Notes: generated by a model from the letters alone, not told the origin. 64,000 bases of DNA from Scrofimicrobium sp. R131 (GCF_040256745.1 NZ_CP138335.1:558001-622000); one strand, 5' to 3'. Numbered from the stretch's first letter, positions 39,937 through 48,046 are shown. Numbers and translations: made by a program.

Positions 39937-40689
39937 TCAGACGGTCTGTACCACGGGGACAGACCCTTCAAGCACTTCTTTCGATTCGGATCCCAGACCC
40001 GTGTCGGTGATGATCCCGCTGAGATCATCCATCTCGAGGACATTGACGAACCCGGCCCGCCCGTACTTGGACGAGTCGGCAACCATCCAGACTTCTTCGG
40101 CCTGCTTGGCCATGGCAGCGCTCACAGCGGCTCCCTCGGCGTAGCGGGTAGTGATGCCGCGATCGGCGGTGAACCCGTCGGTGCAGACAAATGCCAGGCG
40201 CGCATTGAACTTTCGCACCATGCTGAGAGCCGTGGGGCCGACCATCGACTCTGTCTCTCGCATGAACTGACCGCCGGTAAGCAAGATGTCTAAGTCGCGG
40301 TTGGCTCGGGCATAGGTGAGCAGCAAAAGCGAGTTGGTCACGATCTGCACGCCGCGCCGACCTGTCAGGTACTTCGCGATCAGAGCGTTTGTCGTGCCGG
40401 CTTCAATCATGATGCGATCGTCGTCGCGCACCAATGCGGCGGCGGCCGCCGCGATCCGCTCTTTCTGAGCTTCATTCACTTTGACCCGGTCCAACACGTT
40501 CAGCATGGAGGTCGGTTTGGCACCGCCCCAAGTCCGGGACAGCAGACCTTGCTGTTCCAGCGCCTTCAAGTTGGCTCTGATGGTGACTTCGGAGACTCCG
40601 AGGTCGCGGGACAAAGCGGTGACCGAGAGGGACCCATCTTGGGCCAGCAGATCGAGGATGTAACGCTCTCTCTCACTGCGTTCGCTCAT
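39937..40689 (-). CDS. DeoR-family regulator heading the E2-Lpd-E1 operon
   Basis: A 250-residue DeoR/GlpR regulator. The HTH is DGSLSVTALSRDLGVSEVTIRANLKALEQQGLLSRTWGGA and the C-terminal DeoRC domain (IMIEAGTTNALIAKYL, GTDGF-like CTDGFTADRG) usually binds a sugar phosphate. I start at ATG 40689 behind AAAAGGAG. Only 24 nt separate it from the E2 gene. Three CGATT repeats just upstream (40706-40729) look like its own operator. Confidence 0.9.
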   Translation of the reverse strand: MSERSERERYILDLLAQDGSLSVTALSRDLGVSEVTIRANLKALEQQGLLSRTWGGAKPTSMLNVLDRVKVNEAQKERIAAAAAALVRDDDRIMIEAGTTNALIAKYLTGRRGVQIVTNSLLLLTYARANRDLDILLTGGQFMRETESMVGPTALSMVRKFNARLAFVCTDGFTADRGITTRYAEGAAVSAAMAKQAEEVWMVADSSKYGRAGFVNVLEMDDLSGIITDTGLGSESKEVLEGSVPVVQTV

Positions 40690-40705
40690 CTTTGATACTC
40701 CTTTT

Positions 40706-40729
40706 CGATTACTTACGATTCTACCGATT
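40706..40729. promoter_or_regulatory. Tandem CGATT repeats, putative DeoR operator
   Basis: CGATT starts at 40706, 40716 and 40725, about one helical turn apart, 17-40 bp upstream of the DeoR start. Phased direct repeats are common for DeoR-family sites. Confidence 0.5.
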
Positions 40730-40948
40730 CTCGACATTATTTCGCAAGGGATTCATAACAGCAGTTTTTGTGGTGTGCAGGTCATTCTACTGGCGAACCC
40801 CGCCTCGAGTGGGACATAGGTCTGATGTTGGCCGGGCCTCAGCCAGTTTTCGGTGCGAGTCACGTGCGAGGTAGGCAAATGAGAATCGAAAGTGGGTGAG
40901 CGATGGGGGCCGGAGGTACCGGCTCGCGGGCAGTCAATTGATGTTGGG

Positions 40949-42007
40949 CTACAGCTGGCGCGAAGTTCTTGAGGTTTCTGCCCACCAACGCCCCCAGTGA
41001 TTTGGGGTGTGAACGCCGAGTGACTCCAGAAATGCTTTCACCCGCAATGTCGCGGTGCGAGGGGTGCTGACCTCCCTGAGCTCGACTCTGAGAATGTGCC
41101 AGCCAGCTTCAACCAGGAGGCGCTGACGCTCCATAAACTGGTGACGCTTCCCGTCAACCTTCGAGTAGCCATCAAACTCAAAGAGCGCCTTGAGATTAGG
41201 GAGCGCTACGTCGACGTAGTAGCGCCGCCCCTGGATTGTGATGGGCCACTGGCAGGCGATCTCATCTCGAAGAGTTGAGCTTTCCAACAGTCCGTGCAGA
41301 ATCCAGAGGAGGAAGCCCTCTCCGGGCGACTCGATTGCCCCGTCGGCGGCCTGTAGCACAGACAGGCCTTGTTCCTGGTGCCATGGATTGCCCTGGTGTC
41401 GAGAATCGTCGGCCAATTCCTGTTTCAGGATCCTGCACACTTGGGTAGACTTGGCGCGCTCAAAACGGTTGTACTGCGAAAGCTCCCGGAGGATCGAGCT
41501 CACTGCGACTACCGCATGGAATGGGACCAGGTTCCGAGCAACGTCTAGTGCGAGAGATGGGAGTGTTGGCGTCCAGATCTTTCCAACTTGCTCGACCTCA
41601 GCCGGTGCAGACTTGGTTCGAAGCTGACGTTCCGTGACAGCCCCGATCTTCATTCCCCGCACGTTAACCAGCTGGAGCTCTCGAGGTGAGGGGTGACTGG
41701 TGACCCCTTGTCGGCGAAAAGTGATGTTGGGGGTGTTGTTCCATATTTGCAGGCCTCGAAGGAGCAGGGCACATTCCAGCGTCATGATTGGGGGCTCTTC
41801 TGATTTGCTAACTGCAGTAGTTGACAAGGCTCGAGCGACGGAGATTGCCTGTCTGACTTGCCAAGCTTGGCAGGTGGCAGGGAGGAGGGTGGCAGGTAGG
41901 TAAACTCCGCGCCGGATCCGAATCAGGCTCTCCTGTCGAATCAGTGCGTTGTCTATCCGCGCACCGTTGGATTTCTGATACATGAGGTCGTCCAAGTTCA
42001 ATGTCAT
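40949..42007 (-). CDS. AbiEi-like winged-helix plus DUF559 endonuclease-fold protein
   Basis: A 352-residue protein. The N-terminal part (MTLNLDDLMY ... LIRIRRGVYLPATL) resembles the wHTH of AbiEi-type antitoxins; the C-terminal part (GRRYYVDVALPNLKALFEFDGYSK, then RQRLLVEAGWHILRV) matches the DUF559 version of the Vsr/PD-(D/E)XK fold, with Asp and Glu at the metal-site positions. Such proteins are frequent single genes in actinobacteria with unproven roles. I start at ATG 42007; the open frame continues to 42358 through repeats. It interrupts the sugar genes and has no AbiEii partner. Confidence 0.72.
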   Translation of the reverse strand: MTLNLDDLMYQKSNGARIDNALIRQESLIRIRRGVYLPATLLPATCQAWQVRQAISVARALSTTAVSKSEEPPIMTLECALLLRGLQIWNNTPNITFRRQGVTSHPSPRELQLVNVRGMKIGAVTERQLRTKSAPAEVEQVGKIWTPTLPSLALDVARNLVPFHAVVAVSSILRELSQYNRFERAKSTQVCRILKQELADDSRHQGNPWHQEQGLSVLQAADGAIESPGEGFLLWILHGLLESSTLRDEIACQWPITIQGRRYYVDVALPNLKALFEFDGYSKVDGKRHQFMERQRLLVEAGWHILRVELREVSTPRTATLRVKAFLESLGVHTPNHWGRWWAETSRTSRQL

Positions 42008-42133
42008 GCATCTAGTAAGGCACCGGATCGAAAAACTATCACTGCTGCAGGTGAACTGTGGAAAACTTGGGGCGATTCCTGGACGGGTTCCTCGGGTTGG
42101 TAAGCGGAGTGAGCCGTGGCCAGATGGGAACTG

Positions 42134-42227
42134 TGGCAAACGTGTCTGAACGCTGGCAAACGTTGGGGGTTTCGCCTGGTTTGGGCGTGTGGGTGGTGGT
42201 TTTGCCAGCGTTTGGGTATGTTTGCCA
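42134..42227 (+). repeat. Long inverted repeat, possible structured RNA
   Basis: 42134-42160 and 42201-42227 pair over 27 bp. In a plus-strand RNA 22 pairs are Watson-Crick and all 5 differences between the arms are G-U wobbles; in a minus-strand RNA they would be mismatches. Each arm also contains two copies of TGGCAAA (or TTTGCCA) exactly 20 bp apart. A short outer helix (42115-42119 with 42236-42240) may extend the fold. Confidence 0.6.
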
Positions 42228-42323
42228 GTCTTCTGCCACGATCCGACAGGTCGCACCGGCAAATGTTGGTGGATCGATGAGTTTTGGACTCTTCGGCCCT
42301 CGTGTGAGGGGTATTTGGGAGCT

Positions 42324-42379
42324 CCGCCACCCCGAAACCGCCACCCCAAAACCGCCACCCCGAAACCACCAACCCAAAG
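42324..42379. repeat. Four tandem 14-bp repeats
   Basis: CCGCCACCCCGAAA and three near-copies lie end to end (42324, 42338, 42352, 42366), the last with several changes. Probably slippage-derived. Confidence 0.8.
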
Positions 42380-42416
42380 GCCCCACCTCGCGGACCAATG
42401 GACGTGAGGTGGGGCC
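42379..42416 (-). terminator. Terminator hairpin after the dehydrogenase operon
   Basis: An 11-bp perfect stem (42379-42389 with 42406-42416) with a 16-nt loop, 53 nt past the stop of the minus-strand gene at 42469. The T tract is weak. Confidence 0.6.
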
Positions 42417-42468
42417 AGCTGTCCCGGGGAATCCCCGAACTAAACGGTTTCGGCCGACGTCGCCGAGC

Positions 42469-44118
42469 TTAGCGGGCGACCTGCAGCAGCATCTTTTCGG
42501 CCGCGCGGGTCCAGTTGCCATCGACCATCTCGGCCGCTACCTCGGGCAGAACCTCAGCCATCTCCGACAGTTTGACGACGCCGAGCTCTCCAAGCTGCGG
42601 GTAGACCATGATCTTGCCGCCCGAGGTTCGGTTCTCGACCATCGAGAGCGCCTCTGACACGCCGGCGATACCCGACACCGCCCAGAGGGACACGTTGGTG
42701 TCGATGATCCCGGCTTCCAACTTCTGCTTGATCTGCACCATGTCCACGATGCGCGAGCCAGAGGTGCCGGTCATGTAAATGCCGTCTCCCACCATCTTGT
42801 CGGTGTCCAGTTCAACCGAAGTGCCGATCGGGAAGCCCGCGAAGGCGTTGACGATGGCGCCCGGGGCGGCGATCTCCACCGCCTGAGCCACCAGGAAGGG
42901 GGCCGGCACCATGACGGCGACATAGTCGTACCCGGGGACCAACGGCTGTTCCTTCGAGTTCCGGAACGTGGCTGGCACCTGGTGTTTGATCGCGGCCGGG
43001 GCCACCACCTCTTCCAGCCGAGCCAGGCGGGCATCGTCGACATCCACCGCATCCATCGTGATGTCGGGAACCCCGGAGACCACAGTCAGCATCGAGTGCA
43101 TCAGCCCCATCGGGCCGGCCGCGCCGACAATGGCCACCTTGTTCCCGGGCCGAATCTGGGGAGTCGCCGGAATCCGCCGGTAGCCATCTGCAGCCGAGTT
43201 GCCGCGAGTACCCGTGTAGCGGATCAGGTCGTAGTGGATCCGGCCCACGTCCACCTTGGTCGGGCGCGAAATCCGCTCTCCGCCCAGAACCACGTTCAGG
43301 ATCCCCTTGGCGGGCAGCATCGTCTCTAGCTGTTCGATTACGTCCGGGTTGGCCCCAAAGTAGATGATGTCGTCGAACTTCTGCTCGCCCAGTTCTTCCA
43401 GGCTGGCGGCGGTGGTCGCGCCGGGGTAGTCGGCCCCAACTGCGGTGACTGCGCCCGGGGCCGAGTCGGCCACCAGTTCTTCGACCCCGTCAACCTGTTG
43501 CCCGGCTCCGACCACCAGCAGGAGTTGACCGCCAGCCTTCAGCTGCTGGCGCTCGGTCCAGTGGTAGGCGGCCTGAACGCAAGCCCACGGCTCAATCAGG
43601 GCGACGGCAGAGGCCGAGGGGGCGTCAGAGACCGGAATCAGGAAAGACTCGCCGGTCACCGGATCGGTGATTACCCGCTCGTCCATCACGACGTACTGCT
43701 GCAGGGCCCCGTCAAAGTTGTACCCAAAGGCAGCGTTGGAGGCGGCCGTCGGCAGGTGCCGGTAGTCGGTCTGAATCAGGAAGCGGTCACCTACCTTCAC
43801 GTCGGTGACCTGTTCGCCGACTCGAACGACGGTGCCAACCGGCTCGTGACCGGGAACCACCGGGAGGGAACCGGGCTGGTAGGAGGGGATTTCAGCCAGT
43901 TCGGCATCGGTCAGCCCAGCCACGACCTCGCTCTTGCGCGGGTGGTGGTCAAAGGCGTTGATCAGTTTGATGTCTGAGAAGCAGATCCCGCAGGCCTCCA
44001 CTTCGACCAGAATCTGCTTGGGCCCAACCTCGTACATTGGTTTGGCGGGGTTGACAATTGCTTCCTTCACGCCTACGAACTGCACGGCGTGCTGCGTGGG
44101 GGGAATCTGCTTGCTCAT
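42469..44118 (-). CDS. Long zinc-type medium-chain dehydrogenase, sugar-phosphate oxidoreductase candidate
   Basis: A 549-residue member of the medium-chain dehydrogenase superfamily, about 150-200 residues longer than usual. Catalytic zinc ligands are visible as C43 in CGICFSD and H91-E92 in PGHEPVG, with E176 in LIEPWAC. The structural-zinc four-Cys loop is missing. A segment of about 115 residues (205-320) separates the catalytic part from the Rossmann motif VGAAGPMGLM (near 331). This resembles SorE-type L-sorbose 1-phosphate reductases in outline. It is the third gene of the kinase/PHP-SDR operon. Likely substrate: a deoxyketose phosphate (inference); lactaldehyde/propanediol is an alternative. 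Confidence 0.72.
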   Translation of the reverse strand: MSKQIPPTQHAVQFVGVKEAIVNPAKPMYEVGPKQILVEVEACGICFSDIKLINAFDHHPRKSEVVAGLTDAELAEIPSYQPGSLPVVPGHEPVGTVVRVGEQVTDVKVGDRFLIQTDYRHLPTAASNAAFGYNFDGALQQYVVMDERVITDPVTGESFLIPVSDAPSASAVALIEPWACVQAAYHWTERQQLKAGGQLLLVVGAGQQVDGVEELVADSAPGAVTAVGADYPGATTAASLEELGEQKFDDIIYFGANPDVIEQLETMLPAKGILNVVLGGERISRPTKVDVGRIHYDLIRYTGTRGNSAADGYRRIPATPQIRPGNKVAIVGAAGPMGLMHSMLTVVSGVPDITMDAVDVDDARLARLEEVVAPAAIKHQVPATFRNSKEQPLVPGYDYVAVMVPAPFLVAQAVEIAAPGAIVNAFAGFPIGTSVELDTDKMVGDGIYMTGTSGSRIVDMVQIKQKLEAGIIDTNVSLWAVSGIAGVSEALSMVENRTSGGKIMVYPQLGELGVVKLSEMAEVLPEVAAEMVDGNWTRAAEKMLLQVAR

Positions 44119-44146
44119 GATTGCTCCTTAGGGTCAGTTAGCCGAG

Positions 44147-46507
44147 TCAGTTCAGCATGTTCTGGCCGCCGGTGACGGGCACCGCCTGGCCGGTTTCGTA
44201 GTCTTGGTCGACGATGTAGTAGATGGCTTTAGCCAGGTCGGCCGGCACACAGCCCCGATTCATCGGGACTTTGGCTTCGTAAAAGGCGCGGACTTCGTCC
44301 ACGGTGGTGGCGCCGGGGACCTTGCCTGCCGCCAGGTACTGGACGAACAGTCCGCGTTCCGGGTCCATCCACAGCGGCCCGTCCAGGTAGTTTCCCGGGC
44401 AGATGGCGTTCACCTTGATGCCGTGTTCGACCAGCTCCAGGGCAAATGATTGGGTCAGTCCAATCCCCCCGAACTTCGAGCCGGCATAGGCGAAGTTCCG
44501 CTTGGACCCCTCCAGGCCGGACTTGGAGTTGATCTCGACAATGTCGAACCACAGGTCGGGCCGAACCCGGTTCTGGACGGCCATGATCGGGGCTGCCGCC
44601 TGCACGCAGAGGAAGTAGCCGCGATAGTTCACCGAGGTGACCAGGTCAAACTCGCCCACCGGCTGGTCCAGGACCGAGCCGGCGCGCAGCACGCCAGCGT
44701 TGGAGACGAACACGTCGATGCCCCCGAACAGCCGGCAGACTTCGGCGACGAAACGCTTTGTCGAATGCTCATTCGAGACGTTCACCGCCAGGGCGACGGC
44801 CCGCCCGTCTCCGTGTTCGGCGCAGAGACGATCCGCTTCCTGCTGGGCTTGGGCTACGTTCAGGTCCGCCAGCACCAGCGAGGCCCCCTGGGTGATCAGC
44901 TCCTGCGCGATGCCCAAGCCGAAGCCCTGGGCCGCGCCGGTCACCACCACCACTTTGCCGGCGAGGCGACCCGTGCCCGATGTGTCAGGGGTGGCGTCGG
45001 CCGCCTCGGTGGGCTCAATTTCGGTTTCCGAGCCGGTGGTCAGGCGTTGGAGGAACTGTTGCATCCGGGCGCTGGCGGTGGCCAGATCCGAGCCGGTGGC
45101 CAGGGCCAGTTGACCCGGGAGAGCCACGATTGCTGGGCGCTCCTGGCCAAGCTGGGCCAGCGTCTGCTCGACCAAATCTTGGGTTGGGTCCAGCTCCAGC
45201 ACCAGTGCGCCGGCCGCGGCCAGCTCCTCCGCCTCGGCTGCTCGAACGGCCGGGGCAGTGGACGAGGTGACCACGGGTAGCCGGTCCCCCTGGGCCAGGG
45301 CCCCGCGCAGTGCGGGCGCCACCCGGGTGAGGATCAGCCGCTCGGCCGCCTCGTCCCGAGCCAGAAGCCGCGCGCCGAGCCGGGCCAACTCGACCGGGTC
45401 CCCGACCACGCGGCCGGTGCGATCCACGTATCCGGGCCGGCCCTGGCTGACCAGATACTGGTGGGCGGCGATCACGCAGGCGGAATCGAAGAAAGCTTGG
45501 CGGGCATAGTCAGAGACCGGCCCGTCCACGCAGGCAGGCTCCAGCGGAATCTGTTCGGGCGTGTTGTGTTCGGTGCCGGCGATGACCAGTAGGCCGGCTT
45601 CGGTGAAGGCCCGGACATAGCGGTCCACGCAGGCCGACGTGTTGCGGATGGGGATCAGCTCCGCCATCTGGATTCCGCGTGCCCGCAGGCGCTGGGCCAA
45701 CTCGGGGGCAGGATCCTCGAACGGGCAAATGGGACTGGTGCCGTCAGCCAGCGTTGGGTAGACGGGGATCCCGTCCATTTCCAGGATGTACTCGTAGGCC
45801 TCATCGAAGCTGAGCGGCACCTCGGGGGCAAAGCCGGGGGTGCCGGTCTTCAGCAGCCGGGTGCGGACCTCTCCCTGGAGGGCGGCGGCATCTTCCAGGT
45901 CCACGGTCGGCTCGATCCCGCCGTAGAGGCGGGTGAGGATTCCGTGTCGTTCCAGTTCCGGCAGGGCGCTGATTACCTGCTGGAAGGCACTGGCGATGTG
46001 GCGCTCCTGCAGGGAAACCCACTGCGCCGGCACCCCGGCCCGGTCCGCGACCGCCTCGGCGATGGATTCCGGTGTCAGTCCGGTGTCCAGGCCGTTTTCG
46101 GCGCACCAGGCGGCCAGCTGGTTGACCATGGCCGCGGCGCGTTCGTCATTGCCGGTTCGAATCTTGTCGGCGATTTCCTGGGCGCGGGCTGACTTGACCT
46201 TGAACGGGTTGATTCCTTTGCCGCACAGGTACATCCGGCCCGGGTTGGACGGGTCGTTGACGCGCACGCCCTGCTCGGCCAACTCGGGCACCAGGGTGAT
46301 GAACTCCAGGCCGTAGAGCGGGGTGATCCCGGCTTGGGCGGCTTGGTCGCGGAACAGTTCGTAGACGCTCTGGTCGTAAAAGTTGGAGATCCCGATGGCG
46401 GCCACCTGCTGGGCGCGCCCGGCTTCGACCGCCTCAGCCACCGTGGCGTAGGCGGAGAAGTTGGGTGGGAAGTGAACGTGAGTGTTGACGATGGGTGTGT
46501 TGGTCAT
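44147..46507 (-). CDS. PHP-type metallohydrolase/aldolase-like domain fused to SrlD-like short-chain dehydrogenase
   Basis: A 786-residue fusion. Residues 1-330 look like a PHP domain: H10-x-H12 in NTHVHFPPNF, E68 in YGLEF, H314 in GTEHNTPE. Residues 330-510 are an Ala/Leu-rich linker region. Residues 514-786 are a classical SDR: TGAAQGFGLG cofactor loop, Y-x3-K in FAYAGSKFG, and a C-terminus (VPMNRGCVPAD ... GQAVPVTGGQNML) very like sorbitol-6-phosphate 2-dehydrogenase SrlD. The PHP part may cleave or dephosphorylate a sugar phosphate, and the SDR part may oxidise it. RhaEW, the rhamnulose-phosphate aldolase/lactaldehyde dehydrogenase fusion, has a similar layout with a different first domain. 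Confidence 0.75.
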   Translation of the reverse strand: MTNTPIVNTHVHFPPNFSAYATVAEAVEAGRAQQVAAIGISNFYDQSVYELFRDQAAQAGITPLYGLEFITLVPELAEQGVRVNDPSNPGRMYLCGKGINPFKVKSARAQEIADKIRTGNDERAAAMVNQLAAWCAENGLDTGLTPESIAEAVADRAGVPAQWVSLQERHIASAFQQVISALPELERHGILTRLYGGIEPTVDLEDAAALQGEVRTRLLKTGTPGFAPEVPLSFDEAYEYILEMDGIPVYPTLADGTSPICPFEDPAPELAQRLRARGIQMAELIPIRNTSACVDRYVRAFTEAGLLVIAGTEHNTPEQIPLEPACVDGPVSDYARQAFFDSACVIAAHQYLVSQGRPGYVDRTGRVVGDPVELARLGARLLARDEAAERLILTRVAPALRGALAQGDRLPVVTSSTAPAVRAAEAEELAAAGALVLELDPTQDLVEQTLAQLGQERPAIVALPGQLALATGSDLATASARMQQFLQRLTTGSETEIEPTEAADATPDTSGTGRLAGKVVVVTGAAQGFGLGIAQELITQGASLVLADLNVAQAQQEADRLCAEHGDGRAVALAVNVSNEHSTKRFVAEVCRLFGGIDVFVSNAGVLRAGSVLDQPVGEFDLVTSVNYRGYFLCVQAAAPIMAVQNRVRPDLWFDIVEINSKSGLEGSKRNFAYAGSKFGGIGLTQSFALELVEHGIKVNAICPGNYLDGPLWMDPERGLFVQYLAAGKVPGATTVDEVRAFYEAKVPMNRGCVPADLAKAIYYIVDQDYETGQAVPVTGGQNMLN

Positions 46508-46531
46508 GAGGCTTCTCCCTAGGGGCGGGGG

Positions 46532-48046
46532 CTATTTCTTGTAGGGAAATGCGCGGCGATTCGCGTCTTCCCAGGCGGCGGTGGGCAGGCCCAGGTGGCC
46601 GGGTTGGTAGGTGGTGACCTCGACCGATGCGCGCGCCACCGCCCGCAGGGCCGGCAGGTCGCCGTCGATGTATCCGCACGCCCGCGCCTGCATCAGCAGA
46701 TTGCCGAGGGCGGTGCCTTCCTTGGGGCCGGCCACGACGGGCAGGCCGGTCGCATCTGCCGTCAGCTGGCAGAGCAGTTCGTTCTTGGAGCCGCCGCCAA
46801 CAATGTGGACTACTTCCACCTGTTTGCCGGCCAGCTCCTGCTCGGTGAAAATGGCGTTGCGATAGGCCAGGGCGAGCGAATCCAGGATGCAGCGCGTGAT
46901 TGCGACCGGGTCGTCGGGCAGTTCCTGCCCGGTTTCGGCAGCCAACATGCGGAGCCGAGCCGGCATGTCCCCGGGTGGGAACAGTCGCTCATCGTTGATG
47001 TTCACCACGACCTGGAGGGCAGGGAGCTGCGCGGCGGCTTCGATTAGCTGTCGAAGGTCGGTGTCCTGGCCGCGCTCGGCCCAGACCCGGCGGCACTCGT
47101 TGTGCACCCACAGGCCCATGATGTTTTGCAGGTAGGTGACGGTGCCGTCGGCGCCCAACTCGTTGGTCAGGTCGGCGGCCTCGCTCTCCGGGGTCAGGAC
47201 CGGGCTGGTTAGTTCCAGCCCCACCAGCGACCAGGTGCCGGAAGAAATGAAGGCGAAATTTGGTGTTTGGGCGGGAATGGCGGCCGCGGCCGAGGCGGTG
47301 TCGTGCGAGGGGACCGCCACCACTTTCACCGGGGTCGGCAGTAGCCCCGGCTTGGTTTCCCCGACCACCGTTCCCGGCTCCACCAGCTCGGCCAGCATCC
47401 GCCCGGCCGGAATCGAGTATTCCTGCTCCAGATGCTCAATCAGTTTTGGGGACCACTGGCGGGTCCGTGGGTCCAGGATCCCGGAAGTGGAGGCGATGGT
47501 GACCTCCGCCCGCTTCTGGCCGCAGAGCCAGAAGGTGAGCAGATCGGGAGTGAACAAAATGGTCTGGGTTCGCTCCCAGCCGGCCTGATCCCGATCGGCA
47601 GCAAACTGGAACACGGTGTTGAACGGGTTCACCTGCAGGCCCGAAGCGGCGTAGAGTTCCGCGGAAGGCAGGCGCGAGAAGAACGACTCCACCACGCCGA
47701 CGGTCCGATCGTCCCGGTAGTGGAACGGCTCTTCAATCAGCTGGTCGTCCTCGTCGAGGCGACCGTAGTCCACCCCCCAGGTGTCCACCCCGACGGAGGT
47801 CAGTTGGCCCTCGGCCGCGACCTGGGCCCGCTTGATTCCCTCGACAATTGAGGTGAACAGATGCTGGGAATCCCAGTGGATTCCGTCTTCGTGTTCCACC
47901 GGCCCGTTGGGGAATCGGGCCATCTCTGCCAACGTCATGCGCCCGTCCTCCAGGCGCCCCAGGATGACGCGTCCGCTCGACGCTCCCAGATCGGCAGCGG
48001 CGAAAAAGTGCGGCCCAGTCGGCTCGGGAGATGCTGTCTTCGTCAT
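46532..48046 (-). CDS. FGGY sugar kinase, RhaB-like; probable L-fuculose kinase
   Basis: A 504-residue FGGY kinase. ADLGASSGRVILGRL at the N-terminus, GVDTWGVDYGRLDEDD, VAVPSHDTASAAAAIPAQ, FISSGTWSLVGLE and VVHIVGGGSKNELLCQLTADATG are typical of the rhamnulokinase subfamily. In this context the expected reaction is L-fuculose to L-fuculose 1-phosphate; L-rhamnulose is the alternative. I start at ATG 48046 with GAGGAAG upstream rather than the frame end at 48109. It is the first gene of a three-gene operon with gaps of 24 and 28 nt. Confidence 0.85.
   Translation of the reverse strand: MTKTASPEPTGPHFFAAADLGASSGRVILGRLEDGRMTLAEMARFPNGPVEHEDGIHWDSQHLFTSIVEGIKRAQVAAEGQLTSVGVDTWGVDYGRLDEDDQLIEEPFHYRDDRTVGVVESFFSRLPSAELYAASGLQVNPFNTVFQFAADRDQAGWERTQTILFTPDLLTFWLCGQKRAEVTIASTSGILDPRTRQWSPKLIEHLEQEYSIPAGRMLAELVEPGTVVGETKPGLLPTPVKVVAVPSHDTASAAAAIPAQTPNFAFISSGTWSLVGLELTSPVLTPESEAADLTNELGADGTVTYLQNIMGLWVHNECRRVWAERGQDTDLRQLIEAAAQLPALQVVVNINDERLFPPGDMPARLRMLAAETGQELPDDPVAITRCILDSLALAYRNAIFTEQELAGKQVEVVHIVGGGSKNELLCQLTADATGLPVVAGPKEGTALGNLLMQARACGYIDGDLPALRAVARASVEVTTYQPGHLGLPTAAWEDANRRAFPYKK

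Larger units (their letters stand above)
42008..42468. other. Intergenic region with RNA stem and tandem repeats
   Basis: No credible gene. It holds a 27-bp inverted repeat (42134-42160 with 42201-42227), blocks shared with 26052-26169, four tandem 14-bp units (42324-42379) and a terminator hairpin (42379-42416). The open frames here in both directions are by-products of these repeats. Confidence 0.6.

Noticed and set aside
42324-42379. Short regularly spaced repeats that might suggest a CRISPR array
   Set aside because: The 14-bp units are contiguous with no spacers; it is a plain tandem repeat.
42058-42657. A 199-residue plus-strand frame
   Set aside because: It runs through the inverted repeat, the tandem repeats and a terminator and into the antisense of the dehydrogenase; not a gene.
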